Below, one piece after another: positions 31,222 through 41,217 of a stretch of 64,000 nt of DNA (positions within the stretch are counted from its first letter, which is position 1; every line of letters begins with the position of its first letter). The DNA lies in assembly GCF_021026195.1 (NCBI RefSeq), contig NZ_JAJNCT010000005.1, positions 62,001 through 126,000 of the forward strand, read 5' to 3'. The position numbers and the translations under genes were made by a program. Source of the DNA: Comamonas koreensis (lineage in GTDB: Bacteria > Pseudomonadota > Gammaproteobacteria > Burkholderiales > Burkholderiaceae_C). Under the pieces are notes generated by a model. The model was not told the DNA's origin. It did no database searches and was given only the letters and a program-made list of their open reading frames with translations.

Positions 31222-32021
31222 CAGCGCACGATGCCGCGTTTGGATTGCTGCAGAAAGTCGAGCATCAGCTGCACATCGGCCTGGGCTTCAGCCTCGCAGC
31301 TGCCCTGCAAGTTGTCCAGCGCTTCAACCGCCGCCTGCAAGGTCAGGCCGCTGCGGTACACCAGCCGGTAGGCCTGCTTGATGACCGCCAGCCGCTCGGC
31401 GCTGAAACCGCGCCGGCGCAAGCCTTCCAGGTTGAGGCCGCGCACCGCCAATGGATGGCCATCGACCATGCAGAACGGAGGCACATCCTGGCTGATATGG
31501 CTGGCAAAACCGGCCATTACATGCGCACCCACCTTGGTGAACTGGTGCACGCCCGACAGGCCGCCAATGATGGCCCAGTCAGCCACATGCACGTGACCGG
31601 CCAGAGTGGCATTGTTGGCCAGAATGGTCTGGTTGCCGACCTGGCAGTCATGCGCAATATGCACATAGGCCATGATCCAGTTGTCGTCGCCGACACGGGT
31701 CACGCCACCATCCTGGGCGGTGCCGGTGTTGAAGGTGCAGAACTCGCGGATAGTGTTGCGGTCGCCAATTTCCAAGCGGGTCGGCTCGCCAGCATATTTC
31801 TTGTCCTGCGGCACGCCGCCCAGTGCAGCATGCGAATGGATCACATTGGATTCACCGATCGTGGTGATGCCCTCGATCACCGTATGCGCACCCACCTTGG
31901 TGTGGGCGCCGATGCAAACCTGGGGGCCAATAACTGCGTACGGCCCAACTGACACCGTAGGGTGCAACTGGGCCGCAGGGTCAACGATCGCAGTGGGGTG
32001 GATGGGACTGACCGCCGTCAT
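31221..32021 (-). CDS. lpxA: UDP-N-acetylglucosamine acyltransferase
   Basis: The 266-residue enzyme starts lipid A synthesis by transferring a 3-hydroxyacyl chain from ACP to UDP-GlcNAc. The N-terminal left-handed beta-helix is built of hexapeptide repeats ([17 protein letters not shown] and on to about residue 190), and the catalytic His is in [12 protein letters not shown] repeats. The helical C-terminus spans about 195-266. It sits between fabZ (6-base gap) and lpxB. Confidence 0.98.
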   Translation of the reverse strand: MTAVSPIHPTAIVDPAAQLHPTVSVGPYAVIGPQVCIGAHTKVGAHTVIEGITTIGESNVIHSHAALGGVPQDKKYAGEPTRLEIGDRNTIREFCTFNTGTAQDGGVTRVGDDNWIMAYVHIAHDCQVGNQTILANNATLAGHVHVADWAIIGGLSGVHQFTKVGAHVMAGFASHISQDVPPFCMVDGHPLAVRGLNLEGLRRRGFSAERLAVIKQAYRLVYRSGLTLQAAVEALDNLQGSCEAEAQADVQLMLDFLQQSKRGIVR

Positions 32022-32027
32022 CTACCG

Positions 32028-32468
32028 TTATTCCACGTGGCGCATGGTGCACATCAGCTGTGCTTCTGCGGCGACTTCGCCTTCCACGCTGGCCACGGCA
32101 TTGAACTTCCAGATACCGCCGCGTACGCGGTCAATGGTGATCTCCAGCACCAGCTGGTCTCCTGGCACCACCGGGCGCTTGAAGCGCGCCGAGTCGATAC
32201 CGACGAAGTAGTAGATATTGTTCTCATCGGGCACCTGGCCCATGGCATCAAAGGCCAGCAGGCCGGCCGCCTGGGCCAGCGCTTCCAGGATCAGCACGCC
32301 TGGCATCACGGGGCGGCCAGGAAAGTGACCGGTGAAGAACGGCTCGTTGAACGTGACGTTCTTGATCGCCTTGATGCGGGTGTTGCGCTCAAGCTCTTGC
32401 ACGCGATCCACCAGCAAGAAGGGGTAGCGGTGAGGCAGCTGCTTGAGAATTGCTTGAATATCCATCAT
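32028..32468 (-). CDS. fabZ: 3-hydroxyacyl-ACP dehydratase FabZ
   Basis: The 146-residue hot-dog protein dehydrates 3-hydroxyacyl-ACP in fatty acid synthesis, competing with LpxA and LpxD for the same substrate. [13 protein letters not shown] opens the domain. The catalytic His is in [15 protein letters not shown] and the Glu in [11 protein letters not shown]. It is embedded in the lpx operon, 12 bases after lpxD. Confidence 0.98.
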   Translation of the reverse strand: MMDIQAILKQLPHRYPFLLVDRVQELERNTRIKAIKNVTFNEPFFTGHFPGRPVMPGVLILEALAQAAGLLAFDAMGQVPDENNIYYFVGIDSARFKRPVVPGDQLVLEITIDRVRGGIWKFNAVASVEGEVAAEAQLMCTMRHVE

Positions 32469-32480
32469 TGTGAACTCGGC

Positions 32481-33467
32481 TTAGCCGTTTTTCTGAGTTT
32501 GCTCCAAGGCCTTGATTCGGTCCCTCAACGCATGGAGATGTTTTAGGGTAGCGGCGTTCTTTTCCCAGCTGCCATTGTCGTCGATGGGGAAGAAGCCGGT
32601 GTACTGACCCGGCTGCCTGATCGAACGACTGACTACCGTGGCCGCCGAAATATGTACATTGTCGGCGATTTCCAGGTGGCCCAGAATCATTCCGGCGCCT
32701 CCAATCGTGCATTGGCGTCCGATTTTGGCGCTTCCGGCGATGCCGACGCAGCCAGCCATGGCCGAATGCTCGCCAATCTCGACGTTATGGCCAATCTGCA
32801 CCTGGTTGTCGATCTTCACCCCATTGGCAATGATGGTGTCCCGCAGCGCACCGCGATCGATGCAGGTGTTGGAGCCGATTTCGACATCGTCACCGATCTG
32901 CACTCCGCCGAGCTGCTCAATCTTGATCCAGCGCCCGCGCTCGTTGGCAAAGCCAAAGCCGTCACCACCGATAACCGCACCTGGCTGCACCAGCACACGC
33001 TCGCCCAGCACACAGTCCGCCCCTACGGTCACGCGCGAGGTCAGTACTGAATCGGCACCGATGACGGCACCACGGGCCACATGGCACAGCGGCCCAATGG
33101 ATGCAGAAGGGTGCACGATGGCACCCTCTTCTACCACCGCAGAAGGGTGGATACCGGCAGGCACCGGGCGTATCGCATGGTGCTTGCGCCATAGCTGCGT
33201 CAGCCGCGCAAAGTAAAGGTAGGGGTTGTCCACCACCACAAAGGCGCCGCCACGCTGGCGTGCCTGCTCCTGCATCTGCGCACTGACCGCAATGCAGCCG
33301 GCCTTGGAGGCCAGCATCTGGACCTGCAGCTTGGGATTGCTGAGAAAACTGAAGTCCTGGGGACCGGCATCTTCGAGCGAGGCAATCGCCTGGATCTCCA
33401 TCGCTGGATCTCCTTGCTCAAGCGCCCCTCCCAGGACCTCAATGATCTGAACTAGCTGCAGGCTCAC
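32481..33467 (-). CDS. lpxD: UDP-3-O-(3-hydroxyacyl)glucosamine N-acyltransferase
   Basis: The 328-residue enzyme adds the N-linked acyl chain in the third lipid A step. An N-terminal uridine-binding domain (about 1-95) is followed by a hexapeptide-repeat beta-helix (about 98-300) and a C-terminal helix that binds ACP. The catalytic His is probably in the [12 protein letters not shown] repeat. It lies 13 bases after skp. Confidence 0.97.
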   Translation of the reverse strand: MSLQLVQIIEVLGGALEQGDPAMEIQAIASLEDAGPQDFSFLSNPKLQVQMLASKAGCIAVSAQMQEQARQRGGAFVVVDNPYLYFARLTQLWRKHHAIRPVPAGIHPSAVVEEGAIVHPSASIGPLCHVARGAVIGADSVLTSRVTVGADCVLGERVLVQPGAVIGGDGFGFANERGRWIKIEQLGGVQIGDDVEIGSNTCIDRGALRDTIIANGVKIDNQVQIGHNVEIGEHSAMAGCVGIAGSAKIGRQCTIGGAGMILGHLEIADNVHISAATVVSRSIRQPGQYTGFFPIDDNGSWEKNAATLKHLHALRDRIKALEQTQKNG

Positions 33468-33480
33468 GCGTACCTCTGTC

Positions 33481-34002
33481 TTACTTGGCAGGGGCAGAAG
33501 CGTTCAGGGCCTTCAGAACCTTTTCGGTGATGTCGAACTTGGGGTTGATGTAGACCGCTTCTTGCAGCACCACATCGTACTTTTCCTGCTCGGCCACTTG
33601 CTTGACGACCTTGTTGGCGCGCTCGAGCACCTGGGACAGCTCTTCGCTCTTGCGGGCGCTGAGGTCTTCCTGGAATTCGCGGCGCTTGCGCTGGAATTCA
33701 CGGTCCTGGTCCACCAGTTGGCGCTGGCGCGTCACACGCTGGCTTTCGGACAGCGTAGGCGCGTCGCGCTCGAACTTCTCGCCAGCGGTCTTCAGGGCGT
33801 TGCCCTGGTCCAGCAGGTCTTTTTCACGCTTGGAGAATTCGGCCTCCAGCTTGGTTTGCGCTGCCTTGGCAGCATTGGCTTCGCGGAAGATGCGATCTGT
33901 ATTGACGAACCCTGCCTTGAACTCTTGGGCCTGCGCCGCAGCACCAAAAGACAGCGCTGCTGCCAACACCAGCAATGGGAAAGAACGAGATACGGTTTTC
34001 AT
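33481..34002 (-). CDS. skp: Periplasmic chaperone Skp/OmpH
   Basis: The 173-residue protein has a signal peptide (1-25, cleavage after AAAQA before QEFKAG). The mature chain starts [12 protein letters not shown] and continues as a long charged coiled coil (about 45-130), which forms the tentacles that carry unfolded outer-membrane proteins to BamA. Its ATG overlaps the bamA stop by one base, so the two are translationally coupled. Confidence 0.96.
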   Translation of the reverse strand: MKTVSRSFPLLVLAAALSFGAAAQAQEFKAGFVNTDRIFREANAAKAAQTKLEAEFSKREKDLLDQGNALKTAGEKFERDAPTLSESQRVTRQRQLVDQDREFQRKRREFQEDLSARKSEELSQVLERANKVVKQVAEQEKYDVVLQEAVYINPKFDITEKVLKALNASAPAK

Positions 34003-36299
34003 TAGAAAGATGTTCCGATTTGGAATTGCAATTTCTGGATTTTATCGCCTGCGAATTTGCGAACTGGCTGAGCATAAGCCAAACGCAGCGGTCCCAGTGG
34101 GGAAATCCAGCTCAACCCGATACCTGCAGACGCACGCATTTCATTCAGTTTCAAATCCTGCTCATCACCCCAGACATTGCCCGCATCCACAAATGCGAAC
34201 CAGCGGAAGGTGCGGTCATTGCCGGTACCTGGCATCGGGCCGATGAACTCCGCATTGAGCGTGACCTTTTTCGCACCACCCAGGGTAGCACCGGTCACGT
34301 CGCGGGGACCGAGGGTATTTTGCTCAAAGCCACGCACCGAGCCCAGACCACCCGAGAAGTAGTTCTTGAAAACAGGGAAGGCCCTGCCTCCCATGCCCTT
34401 GCCCCAACCTGCCTCACCGTTGAGCGCAATGGTGTACCGCTTGTTCAGAGGCAGGTACTGCTGGATCTGGTAGTTGCCCTTGAGGTAGCGGGCATCACCG
34501 AACAGCGACCACTCGGAATTCAGCTTCTGGAAGCGGCCCGAATTGGGCGCGAGCGCGCTGTCGCGGCTGTCGCGCGACCAGCCCAGGGTCAGCGGGAAGT
34601 TCAGGCTCGTGTCACCGTAGCGGGTGGCGTAGTCCAGGTAGGCTGCGGGCATGTTGGTGCCCAGCTTGATGCGGGTGTTTTCCAAGCCGCCGCCCACATA
34701 GATGGTATCGAGCTCGCTGAACGGAATACCAAAGCGCACGCTGGCACCGGTGGTGATGATCTGGTAGTTGCCGCCCTGCTCGTCATAGGGACGGTCAGTA
34801 CGGTAGTACATGTCATAGGTGCGCGAGATACCGTCCGGCGTGAAGTACGGGTCGGTCGTGCTCACCACCAGGGTGCGGTGGTACTTGCTGGTGTTGACGT
34901 CGATACCCAGGTAGTTGCCTGAGCCAAAGACGTTCTCTTGCTTGATACCGAAGGTCAGCGAGACTTTTTCAGCGCTGGAGTAACCGGCACCCAGCTGCAG
35001 CGAACCGGTGGGTTTTTCCTGCACGGTCACGTTGACGTCGACCTGGTCAGGCGCGCCGGGCACTTCTTGCGTGTCGATCGCAACATCGTTGAAGAAGCCC
35101 AGACGGTCAACGCGGTCACGCGAGAGCTTGATCTTGTCCGAGTCGTACCAGGAGGCTTCGTACTGGCGCACTTCGCGGCGCACCACTTCGTCACGGGTGC
35201 GGTTGTTGCCGGCCACGTTCACGCGGCGCACATAGGCGCGGCGCGATGGTTCAGCCTTCAGCACCAGATCGACGCGGTTGTTTTCGCGGTCGATCTCGGG
35301 CACCGCTTCGACGCGCGAGAACGCATAGCCAAAGCTGCCAAAGTGGTCGGTAAAGCGCTTGGTGGTTTCGGTCACGCGGTCGGCGTTGTAGGGCTCACCG
35401 GGCTTGATCGAGATCAGCGACTTGAACTCGTCCTCACGCTCCAGGTAGTTGCCTTCGAGCTTGATGCCCGAGACCACGTACTTGGGGCCTTCGTGGATCT
35501 GCAGATTGATGGAGATGCGCTCCTTGTCCGGCGAGATCGACACTTCGGTCGAATCAATGCGGAACTCCAGGTAGCCACGCGAGAGGTAGTAGGACTTGAG
35601 CGTTTCCAGATCGGCGTTGAACTTGGAGCTGGAGTAGCGGTCGCTCTTGGTGTACCAGCTGAGCCAGCCGCCGGTGTCCTGGTCGAACAGGTCGGTCAAG
35701 GTCGATTCCTTGAAGTCCTTGTTGCCGGAGATGTGGATTTCCTTGATCTTGGCCGCATCACCTTCGGTGACGGTGAAGGTCAGGTTCACGCGGTTGCGCT
35801 CGATGGGCGTGACCGTGGTCACCACTTCGGCGGCATACAGGCTCTTGTTGATGTACTGGCGCTTGAGCTCCTGCTCGGCGCGGTCGGTCAGTGCCTTGTC
35901 ATAAGGGCGGCCTTCGGTCAGGCCCACATCACGCATGGCCTTCTTCATCGCGTCCTTGTCGAATTCCTTGGTTCCCAGGAAGTCGACATTGGCGATGGTG
36001 GGACGCTCTTCCACGACGACGACCAGCACATTGCCATTGGCCTCCAGGCGTACGTCCTTGAACAGGCCCAGCGCGAACAAAGAGCGAATGGCTGCCGAGC
36101 CCTTTTCGTCGTTGTAGTCGTCGCCCACATGCAGCGGCATGGAGGCAAAGATGGTGCCGGGCTCTACGCGCTGCAGGCCTTCAACACGGATGTCCTGGAT
36201 GGTGAATGGGTCCAAAGCCCACGACAGCTTGGCAAGCAGCATCAACGCAGCTGCAGCCGTGGTCTTGCGAAGAAGCGAAGAAGGGATGGAATATGTCAT
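34002..36299 (-). CDS. bamA: Outer membrane protein assembly factor BamA
   Basis: The 765-residue protein inserts beta-barrels into the outer membrane. A signal peptide (about 1-28, ending LSWA) is followed by five POTRA domains (about 29-430), beginning FTIQDIRVEGLQRVEPG, and a C-terminal 16-strand barrel with the conserved VRGF segment (GSVRGFEQ) in loop 6. The last residues end in Phe (QIGTSF). The ATG at 36299 is preferred; a 14-codon extension starting with TTG is unlikely. It lies between rseP and skp. Confidence 0.97.
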   Translation of the reverse strand: MTYSIPSSLLRKTTAAAALMLLAKLSWALDPFTIQDIRVEGLQRVEPGTIFASMPLHVGDDYNDEKGSAAIRSLFALGLFKDVRLEANGNVLVVVVEERPTIANVDFLGTKEFDKDAMKKAMRDVGLTEGRPYDKALTDRAEQELKRQYINKSLYAAEVVTTVTPIERNRVNLTFTVTEGDAAKIKEIHISGNKDFKESTLTDLFDQDTGGWLSWYTKSDRYSSSKFNADLETLKSYYLSRGYLEFRIDSTEVSISPDKERISINLQIHEGPKYVVSGIKLEGNYLEREDEFKSLISIKPGEPYNADRVTETTKRFTDHFGSFGYAFSRVEAVPEIDRENNRVDLVLKAEPSRRAYVRRVNVAGNNRTRDEVVRREVRQYEASWYDSDKIKLSRDRVDRLGFFNDVAIDTQEVPGAPDQVDVNVTVQEKPTGSLQLGAGYSSAEKVSLTFGIKQENVFGSGNYLGIDVNTSKYHRTLVVSTTDPYFTPDGISRTYDMYYRTDRPYDEQGGNYQIITTGASVRFGIPFSELDTIYVGGGLENTRIKLGTNMPAAYLDYATRYGDTSLNFPLTLGWSRDSRDSALAPNSGRFQKLNSEWSLFGDARYLKGNYQIQQYLPLNKRYTIALNGEAGWGKGMGGRAFPVFKNYFSGGLGSVRGFEQNTLGPRDVTGATLGGAKKVTLNAEFIGPMPGTGNDRTFRWFAFVDAGNVWGDEQDLKLNEMRASAGIGLSWISPLGPLRLAYAQPVRKFAGDKIQKLQFQIGTSF

Positions 36300-36346
36300 T
36301 TGTGATAGCAACCAGAGCCGCTCATTATGCAGCAGGGGCAAGAAAG

Positions 36347-37708
36347 TCAGCCCAAGAGCCGAGACAAATCGTTAAAGAACGCAATGCACATCATGAGCAG
36401 CAAAACGGCTATACCGCCTTTTTGCAAGCGCTCCATCCATTGCAGGGTGGGTGGCTTGCCAGTGACAGCCTCCCAAAGATAATACATCAGGTGACCGCCA
36501 TCGAGCACCGGCAGCGGCAGCAGATTGAGCACGCCCAGACTGACGCTGATCAGGGCCAAAAAGGCCAGGTATTGGGTGATGCCAACCTCGGCGGACTTGC
36601 CTGCGTATTCGGCGATCGTCAGCGGTCCGCTGATGTTCTGCAGCGAGGCCTGGCCGATGACCATCTTGGCCATCATCTTGACCGTCAGCGCCGAGACCTC
36701 CCAGGTCTTTTGCACACCCCGGGCAAAACCTTCCCAGAGGCCGTAGCGCACATCCACCATCGCAGGCGGCGCGCCGATAAAGGCACCCAGGCGGCCGATC
36801 TTGCTGCCCTTGTCCTCGCTCTGCGTCAGCTGCACCGGCACATGCAGTTGCGCGCCATTGCGCGACACCAGCCAGTCCTGCAAGGCAGGCACGCCCTGCT
36901 CACCCGATGCGCGAATCATGCGGCGCAGCTCGCCGCCATCGCCCACGCGCACGCCATTGATGGACAGCACCTTGTCACCGCTACGCAGCGCCGATTGTGC
37001 GGCTGCACTGCCGGCCTCAAAGTCGCCAAGCACGGCATCCGACCAAGGGTGGGTCAGACCAATCTTTTCGACCAGCTTGGCATCGGCCTCGCGGGCATCG
37101 ATGCTGGACAGCGGCAAGCGGTAGCTGCGCTCAGCGGCGCCAGCACCTGGGCGCGCGCTGAGCACCACATCCTTGCCGCCCAGTGCAGCCTGCGCCACGA
37201 ACCAGCGCAGATCGTCCAGTGAGCGCACAGCTTCAGGATCCGCATCCGGGAAACCCATGGACACAATCTCTTCCCCGCCTTGCATGCCCGCCTGGGCCAG
37301 CAGACTTGCAGCGGGTGGCGTACCGATGATGGCAGCGGGCTCGCGCACGCCCACCCAGTTCACACAGGCGTAGAGCAGCACGGCCAGCAGCAGGTTGGCG
37401 AGCGGGCCGGCGGCCACGATGGCGGCACGCGAACGCAGCGGCTGCACATTGAAGGCCAGATGGCGCTCATGCGCGGGAACCGGAGCCTCGCGCTCATCGA
37501 GCATGCGCACATAGCCGCCCAGCGGAATGGCGCTGATGACAAATTCGGTGTCTGCGCCCTTTTTCTTCCAGCGCAGCAAGGGGCGGCCAAACCCCAGGGA
37601 GAAACGCAGCACTTTCACGCCGCAAGCCACCGCCACGCGGTAGTGGCCATATTCGTGCACGGCGATCAAAACGGCCAGCGCAACGACAAATGCAACAACG
37701 GTCAACAT
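36347..37708 (-). CDS. rseP: Site-2 intramembrane metalloprotease RseP
   Basis: The 453-residue protein cleaves anti-sigma factor RseA in the envelope stress response and clears signal peptides. The zinc site HEYGH is at 18-22, and the third ligand is in the membrane motif LPVLDGGHL near 385. Two periplasmic PDZ regions lie between (about 115-310). Length and topology are normal. It sits between dxr and bamA, tying envelope surveillance to BAM supply. Confidence 0.97.
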   Translation of the reverse strand: MLTVVAFVVALAVLIAVHEYGHYRVAVACGVKVLRFSLGFGRPLLRWKKKGADTEFVISAIPLGGYVRMLDEREAPVPAHERHLAFNVQPLRSRAAIVAAGPLANLLLAVLLYACVNWVGVREPAAIIGTPPAASLLAQAGMQGGEEIVSMGFPDADPEAVRSLDDLRWFVAQAALGGKDVVLSARPGAGAAERSYRLPLSSIDAREADAKLVEKIGLTHPWSDAVLGDFEAGSAAAQSALRSGDKVLSINGVRVGDGGELRRMIRASGEQGVPALQDWLVSRNGAQLHVPVQLTQSEDKGSKIGRLGAFIGAPPAMVDVRYGLWEGFARGVQKTWEVSALTVKMMAKMVIGQASLQNISGPLTIAEYAGKSAEVGITQYLAFLALISVSLGVLNLLPLPVLDGGHLMYYLWEAVTGKPPTLQWMERLQKGGIAVLLLMMCIAFFNDLSRLLG

Positions 37709-37763
37709 TGCTCAAGCCCTTGCTATGAAAAAAGCGATTCTACTGAGCCGGACAATAGCCCTG

Positions 37764-38936
37764 TCAAACGGCCAGCTCCGAAATAAGGCCTTCGGTATAG
37801 GCGCGCACCTCGGCGTCGAGCGCCAGCAGCGCATCGATGCTGTCCGGCGCCTGCGGCTGCACGCCTTCCAGCGCCTGCGCATTGACCTGGTAGATCTGGT
37901 CAAAGCGCATGCGGCCATCCAGAAAGGCGGCCACGGCCACCTCATTGGCGGCATTGAGCACGGTGGTCGTGCCATGGGGCGCCCGCAGCGCCTGCCAGGA
38001 CAGGTGCAGGCCTGGAAAGCGCTGTGCATCGGCCTCTTCAAAGGTCAGCGCTGACAGCTTGACGAAATCCAGCGGCGCAGCACCGCTGGCCACACGCTCG
38101 GGCCAGGCCAGGCCACAGGCGATCGGCACGCGCATATCGGGCGTACCCAGCTGGGCCAGCACCGAGGCATCGCGGAACTGCACCATCGAATGCACGATCT
38201 GCTGCGGATGGATCACCACCTTGATCTGATCGGGCTGCAGGTTGAACAGCCAGCGCGCCTCGATGACCTCAAGCGCCTTGTTCATCATCGTGGCCGAGTC
38301 GATCGAGATCTTGCGGCCCATTGCAAAATTGGGGTGGTTGCAGGCTTGCTGCGGCGTCACATCGCGCAGGCTCGATGGCTCGCGGGTGCGGAACGGGCCG
38401 CCCGATGCCGTGAGGATGATGTGGTCCACCCGCTGGGGCCAGACCGCAGGGTCTTCCGGCAGGCACTGGAAGATGGCCGAGTGCTCGCTGTCGATGGGCA
38501 GCAGGGTTGCGCCACCATCGGCAACTGCATCCATGAAGAGCTGACCGCCGACAACCAGGGCTTCCTTGTTGGCCAGCATCAGGCGCTTGCCGGCCTTGGC
38601 CGCAGCCATCGCAGGGCGCAGGCCTGCCGCGCCCACAATGGCCGCCATCACCGCATGCACATCGCTGTGGGAGGCCACCATCTCCAGCGCTGCCTCACCT
38701 TCCAGCACTTCGACCCGGCTGCCAGCGGCCCGCAGGCCTTCACGCAATGCCGAGGCGGCCGTGGCACTGGTCATCACCGCATAGCGCGGCTGGAACTGCA
38801 GGCATTGCGCGAGCATCAGGTCCACGCGCGAATGCGCGCTCAGCGCAAAGACGCGGTACAGATCGGGGTGGCGCGCCACCACATCCAACGTATTGGTTCC
38901 AATTGAGCCCGTCGATCCGAGCACGGTAACTTGCAT
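37764..38936 (-). CDS. dxr: 1-deoxy-D-xylulose 5-phosphate reductoisomerase
   Basis: The 390-residue NADPH enzyme makes MEP, the committed isoprenoid precursor, and is the fosmidomycin target. The NADPH loop is GSTGSIGTNTLDVV (6-19); the metal and substrate sites lie in LLPIDSEHSAIFQCL and in KISIDSATMMNKALEVIEA. The ATG at 38936 fits the family N-terminus (MQVTVLGSTGSIG). A GTG at 38954 overlapping the cdsA stop (GTGA) and an ATG at 38942 are possible alternatives. Confidence 0.97.
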   Translation of the reverse strand: MQVTVLGSTGSIGTNTLDVVARHPDLYRVFALSAHSRVDLMLAQCLQFQPRYAVMTSATAASALREGLRAAGSRVEVLEGEAALEMVASHSDVHAVMAAIVGAAGLRPAMAAAKAGKRLMLANKEALVVGGQLFMDAVADGGATLLPIDSEHSAIFQCLPEDPAVWPQRVDHIILTASGGPFRTREPSSLRDVTPQQACNHPNFAMGRKISIDSATMMNKALEVIEARWLFNLQPDQIKVVIHPQQIVHSMVQFRDASVLAQLGTPDMRVPIACGLAWPERVASGAAPLDFVKLSALTFEEADAQRFPGLHLSWQALRAPHGTTTVLNAANEVAVAAFLDGRMRFDQIYQVNAQALEGVQPQAPDSIDALLALDAEVRAYTEGLISELAV

Positions 38937-38950
38937 GGTCATCGCGAGGT

Positions 38951-39805
38951 TCACTTATCCAAAAATTGCAACAGCATCAGCGCCAGCGGCACGGTCGGCA
39001 AGATGGCATCGATGCGGTCGAGCACGCCGCCATGGCCTGGCAGCAGGTTGCTGCTGTCCTTCATGCCGGCGCTGCGCTTGACCAGAGATTCCACCAGGTC
39101 GCCAGCTACGCTCATGCCGGCCAGAAACACGCAGGACAGCGCCATCAGCCACGGCGAGAAATCCCAGAGCCGGCTGTAGAAGCTGGGCACCTGCGCGCCA
39201 AAATGGCGGTCCGCCCAGCTCCACACCAGGGCCATCAGCAACACGCCCAGCGCGCCGCCCCAAACCCCTTCCCAGCTTTTGCCAGGGCTGATGGCGGGCG
39301 CCAGCTTATTCTTGGTAAAACGCAGACCGAACTGGCGGCCTGCAAAATAGGCACCGATGTCGGCCATCCACACCAGCGCAAACAGCGACAGCAGGAAGTT
39401 GACGCCGATCCACTTGGCCTGCGCGATGGCCAGCCAGGCCACCCACAGTGCCAGCACGCCCACCACCAGGCGCAGCGCGCGGGGGATAGGCGCCCAGCCA
39501 GGCACACCGCCCTTGAGCAGAAAGGCCGCCAGCAGCACCCAGGCGGCGCCGGCCACCAGCCACACGGCCGGCAGGGCGGCCTGGGTCCAGCCCAGTGCCC
39601 AGGCGGCGCCGCACAGCAGCAGTGCCACGGCACCCAAGCCATAGGCGGCCATGCCTTGCAGACCGTTCAGGCGCCCCCACTCCCAGGCAGCGGCGACCAC
39701 GGCCAACAGCATCAGCGCCGCAAACGGAACGGGATTGCCCGCAGCAATCGCGGGCACCAGGATCAGCAGGAGAACAATGGCCGTGATGATGCGTTGTTTG
39801 AGCAA
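38951..39805 (-). CDS. cdsA: Phosphatidate cytidylyltransferase
   Basis: The 284-residue integral membrane enzyme makes CDP-diacylglycerol, the precursor of all glycerophospholipids. It has about eight hydrophobic segments and the C-terminal CDS signature, here KRSAGMKDSSNLLPGHGG followed by the Asp-Arg pair of LDRIDA. A hairpin with a T-rich tail separates it from uppS. Confidence 0.96.
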   Translation of the reverse strand: MLKQRIITAIVLLLILVPAIAAGNPVPFAALMLLAVVAAAWEWGRLNGLQGMAAYGLGAVALLLCGAAWALGWTQAALPAVWLVAGAAWVLLAAFLLKGGVPGWAPIPRALRLVVGVLALWVAWLAIAQAKWIGVNFLLSLFALVWMADIGAYFAGRQFGLRFTKNKLAPAISPGKSWEGVWGGALGVLLMALVWSWADRHFGAQVPSFYSRLWDFSPWLMALSCVFLAGMSVAGDLVESLVKRSAGMKDSSNLLPGHGGVLDRIDAILPTVPLALMLLQFLDK

Positions 39806-39817
39806 ATTGATCTCCTG

Positions 39818-39854
39818 AAAAAAGAAAACTGATGCCTGGGGTGCCAGACATCAG
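39818..39854 (-). terminator. Intra-operon attenuator-like hairpin between uppS and cdsA
   Basis: CTGATGCCTGG (39829-39839) pairs with CCAGACATCAG (39844-39854) with one mismatch. On the minus strand it is followed by TTTTCTTTTTT (39828-39818). It looks like a terminator inside the block, so cdsA and later genes may depend on read-through or another promoter. Confidence 0.65.
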
Positions 39855-39866
39855 CAGGTAGGCGCA

Positions 39867-40580
39867 CTACGAGGGGGATTGAACCAGCTGCTCGGAGGTC
39901 TTGCCAAAGCGGCGCTCACGCCGCTGGAATTCGCCAATCGCTTCGTCCAGGGCCTGCTCGTCAAAATCAGGCCACCACTTGTCACTGAAATACAGCTCCG
40001 AATAGGCCGATTGCCACAGCAGAAAATTGCTAATGCGCATCTCGCCGCCGGTTCGGATCAGCAGATCGGGATCTGGCACATGGGCCAGCGCCATCGCATC
40101 GTTGAGCGCCACTTCGGTGATAGCCTGGCCCGCTGCCGCCAGCTTGGCTGCCGCCTGGGCAATATCCCAGCGGCCGCCATAGTTGAAGCAGACGTTGAGC
40201 ACCATGCGGTCATTGTGGGCGGTGGCCTGCTCGGCTTGCGCCAGGCCCGCTTGCACCTTGGCAGACAGGGAGGCCCGGTCGCCGACAAAGAACAGGCGGA
40301 TGCCGTCCCGGGCCAGCGATGGCACTTCCTTGGCCAGCGCGCCGGCCAACAGGTTCATCAGGCCATCGACCTCGTCGGTGGGCCGGTTCCAGTTCTCGGA
40401 AGAAAAGGCAAACACAGTCAGCACCTTGACGCCGCGCTCGGCACAGGCCTTCGCGCAGCGGCGCAGCGAGTCCACGCCTTGCTTGTGGCCCGCTAGGCGA
40501 GGCAGAAAACGGCGTTTGGCCCACCGGCCATTGCCATCCATCACAATGGCAATGTGGTGCGGTAATACAGCAGCAGTCAT
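39867..40580 (-). CDS. uppS: Undecaprenyl diphosphate synthase
   Basis: The 237-residue cis-prenyltransferase makes the C55 lipid carrier for peptidoglycan and O-antigen. The signature IAIVMDGNGRWAKRR carries the catalytic Asp 15, followed by GHKQGVDSLRR; the C-terminal DLLIRTGGEMRISNFLLWQ box binds isopentenyl diphosphate. It is 27 bases after frr and upstream of cdsA. Confidence 0.98.
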   Translation of the reverse strand: MTAAVLPHHIAIVMDGNGRWAKRRFLPRLAGHKQGVDSLRRCAKACAERGVKVLTVFAFSSENWNRPTDEVDGLMNLLAGALAKEVPSLARDGIRLFFVGDRASLSAKVQAGLAQAEQATAHNDRMVLNVCFNYGGRWDIAQAAAKLAAAGQAITEVALNDAMALAHVPDPDLLIRTGGEMRISNFLLWQSAYSELYFSDKWWPDFDEQALDEAIGEFQRRERRFGKTSEQLVQSPS

Positions 40581-40607
40581 GCGCGGAAAAGCAGATCCAG
40601 ATCTGGA

Positions 40608-41168
40608 TCAGACCGCCATGATGTCTTTTTCTTTTTCGACCACCAGCTGGTCGATCAGCTGGATGTGCTTGTCGGTGATCTTCTGCACCTCGGCTTCGGA
40701 GCGCTTTTGGTCGTCTTCCGATGCTTCCTTGTCCTTGACCAGCTTCTTGACGCCTTCGTTGGCATCGCGGCGCAGGTTGCGGATGGCGATCTTGGCGTTC
40801 TCGCCTTCGGCCTTGACCAGCTTGGTCATCTCCTTGCGGCGCTCTTCGCTCATCGGAGGCATGGGCACGCGGATCAGGTCGCCCATGGACGCGGGGTTCA
40901 GGCCCAGGTCGCTTTCGCGGATGGCCTTTTCCACCTTGGCGGCCATGGCCTTTTCCCAAGGCGTCACGCTGATGGTGCGGCTGTCGATCAAGGCCACATT
41001 GGCCACCTGCGACAGCGGCATCATCGAGCCGTAGTAATCAACCTGGATGGTGTCCAGCAGCGCGGGATTGGCGCGGCCGGTGCGGATCTTGGTCAGGTTG
41101 TTCTTGAACGCGGCAATCGATTGGTCCATCTTGCCTTCGAGATTCTTCTTGATTTCTGCGACTGTCAT
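40608..41168 (-). CDS. frr: Ribosome recycling factor
   Basis: The 186-residue factor splits post-termination ribosomes with EF-G. The three-helix-bundle motifs [13 protein letters not shown], the middle domain ([14 protein letters not shown]) and [16 protein letters not shown] are typical. The ATG at 41168 has AGGAG six bases before it; the TTG two codons upstream is not needed. Confidence 0.98.
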   Translation of the reverse strand: MTVAEIKKNLEGKMDQSIAAFKNNLTKIRTGRANPALLDTIQVDYYGSMMPLSQVANVALIDSRTISVTPWEKAMAAKVEKAIRESDLGLNPASMGDLIRVPMPPMSEERRKEMTKLVKAEGENAKIAIRNLRRDANEGVKKLVKDKEASEDDQKRSEAEVQKITDKHIQLIDQLVVEKEKDIMAV

Positions 41169-41217
41169 TGTCAACTCCTAACTACCACATTCTGCACTTG
41201 CACACGCCAGCTGCCGA

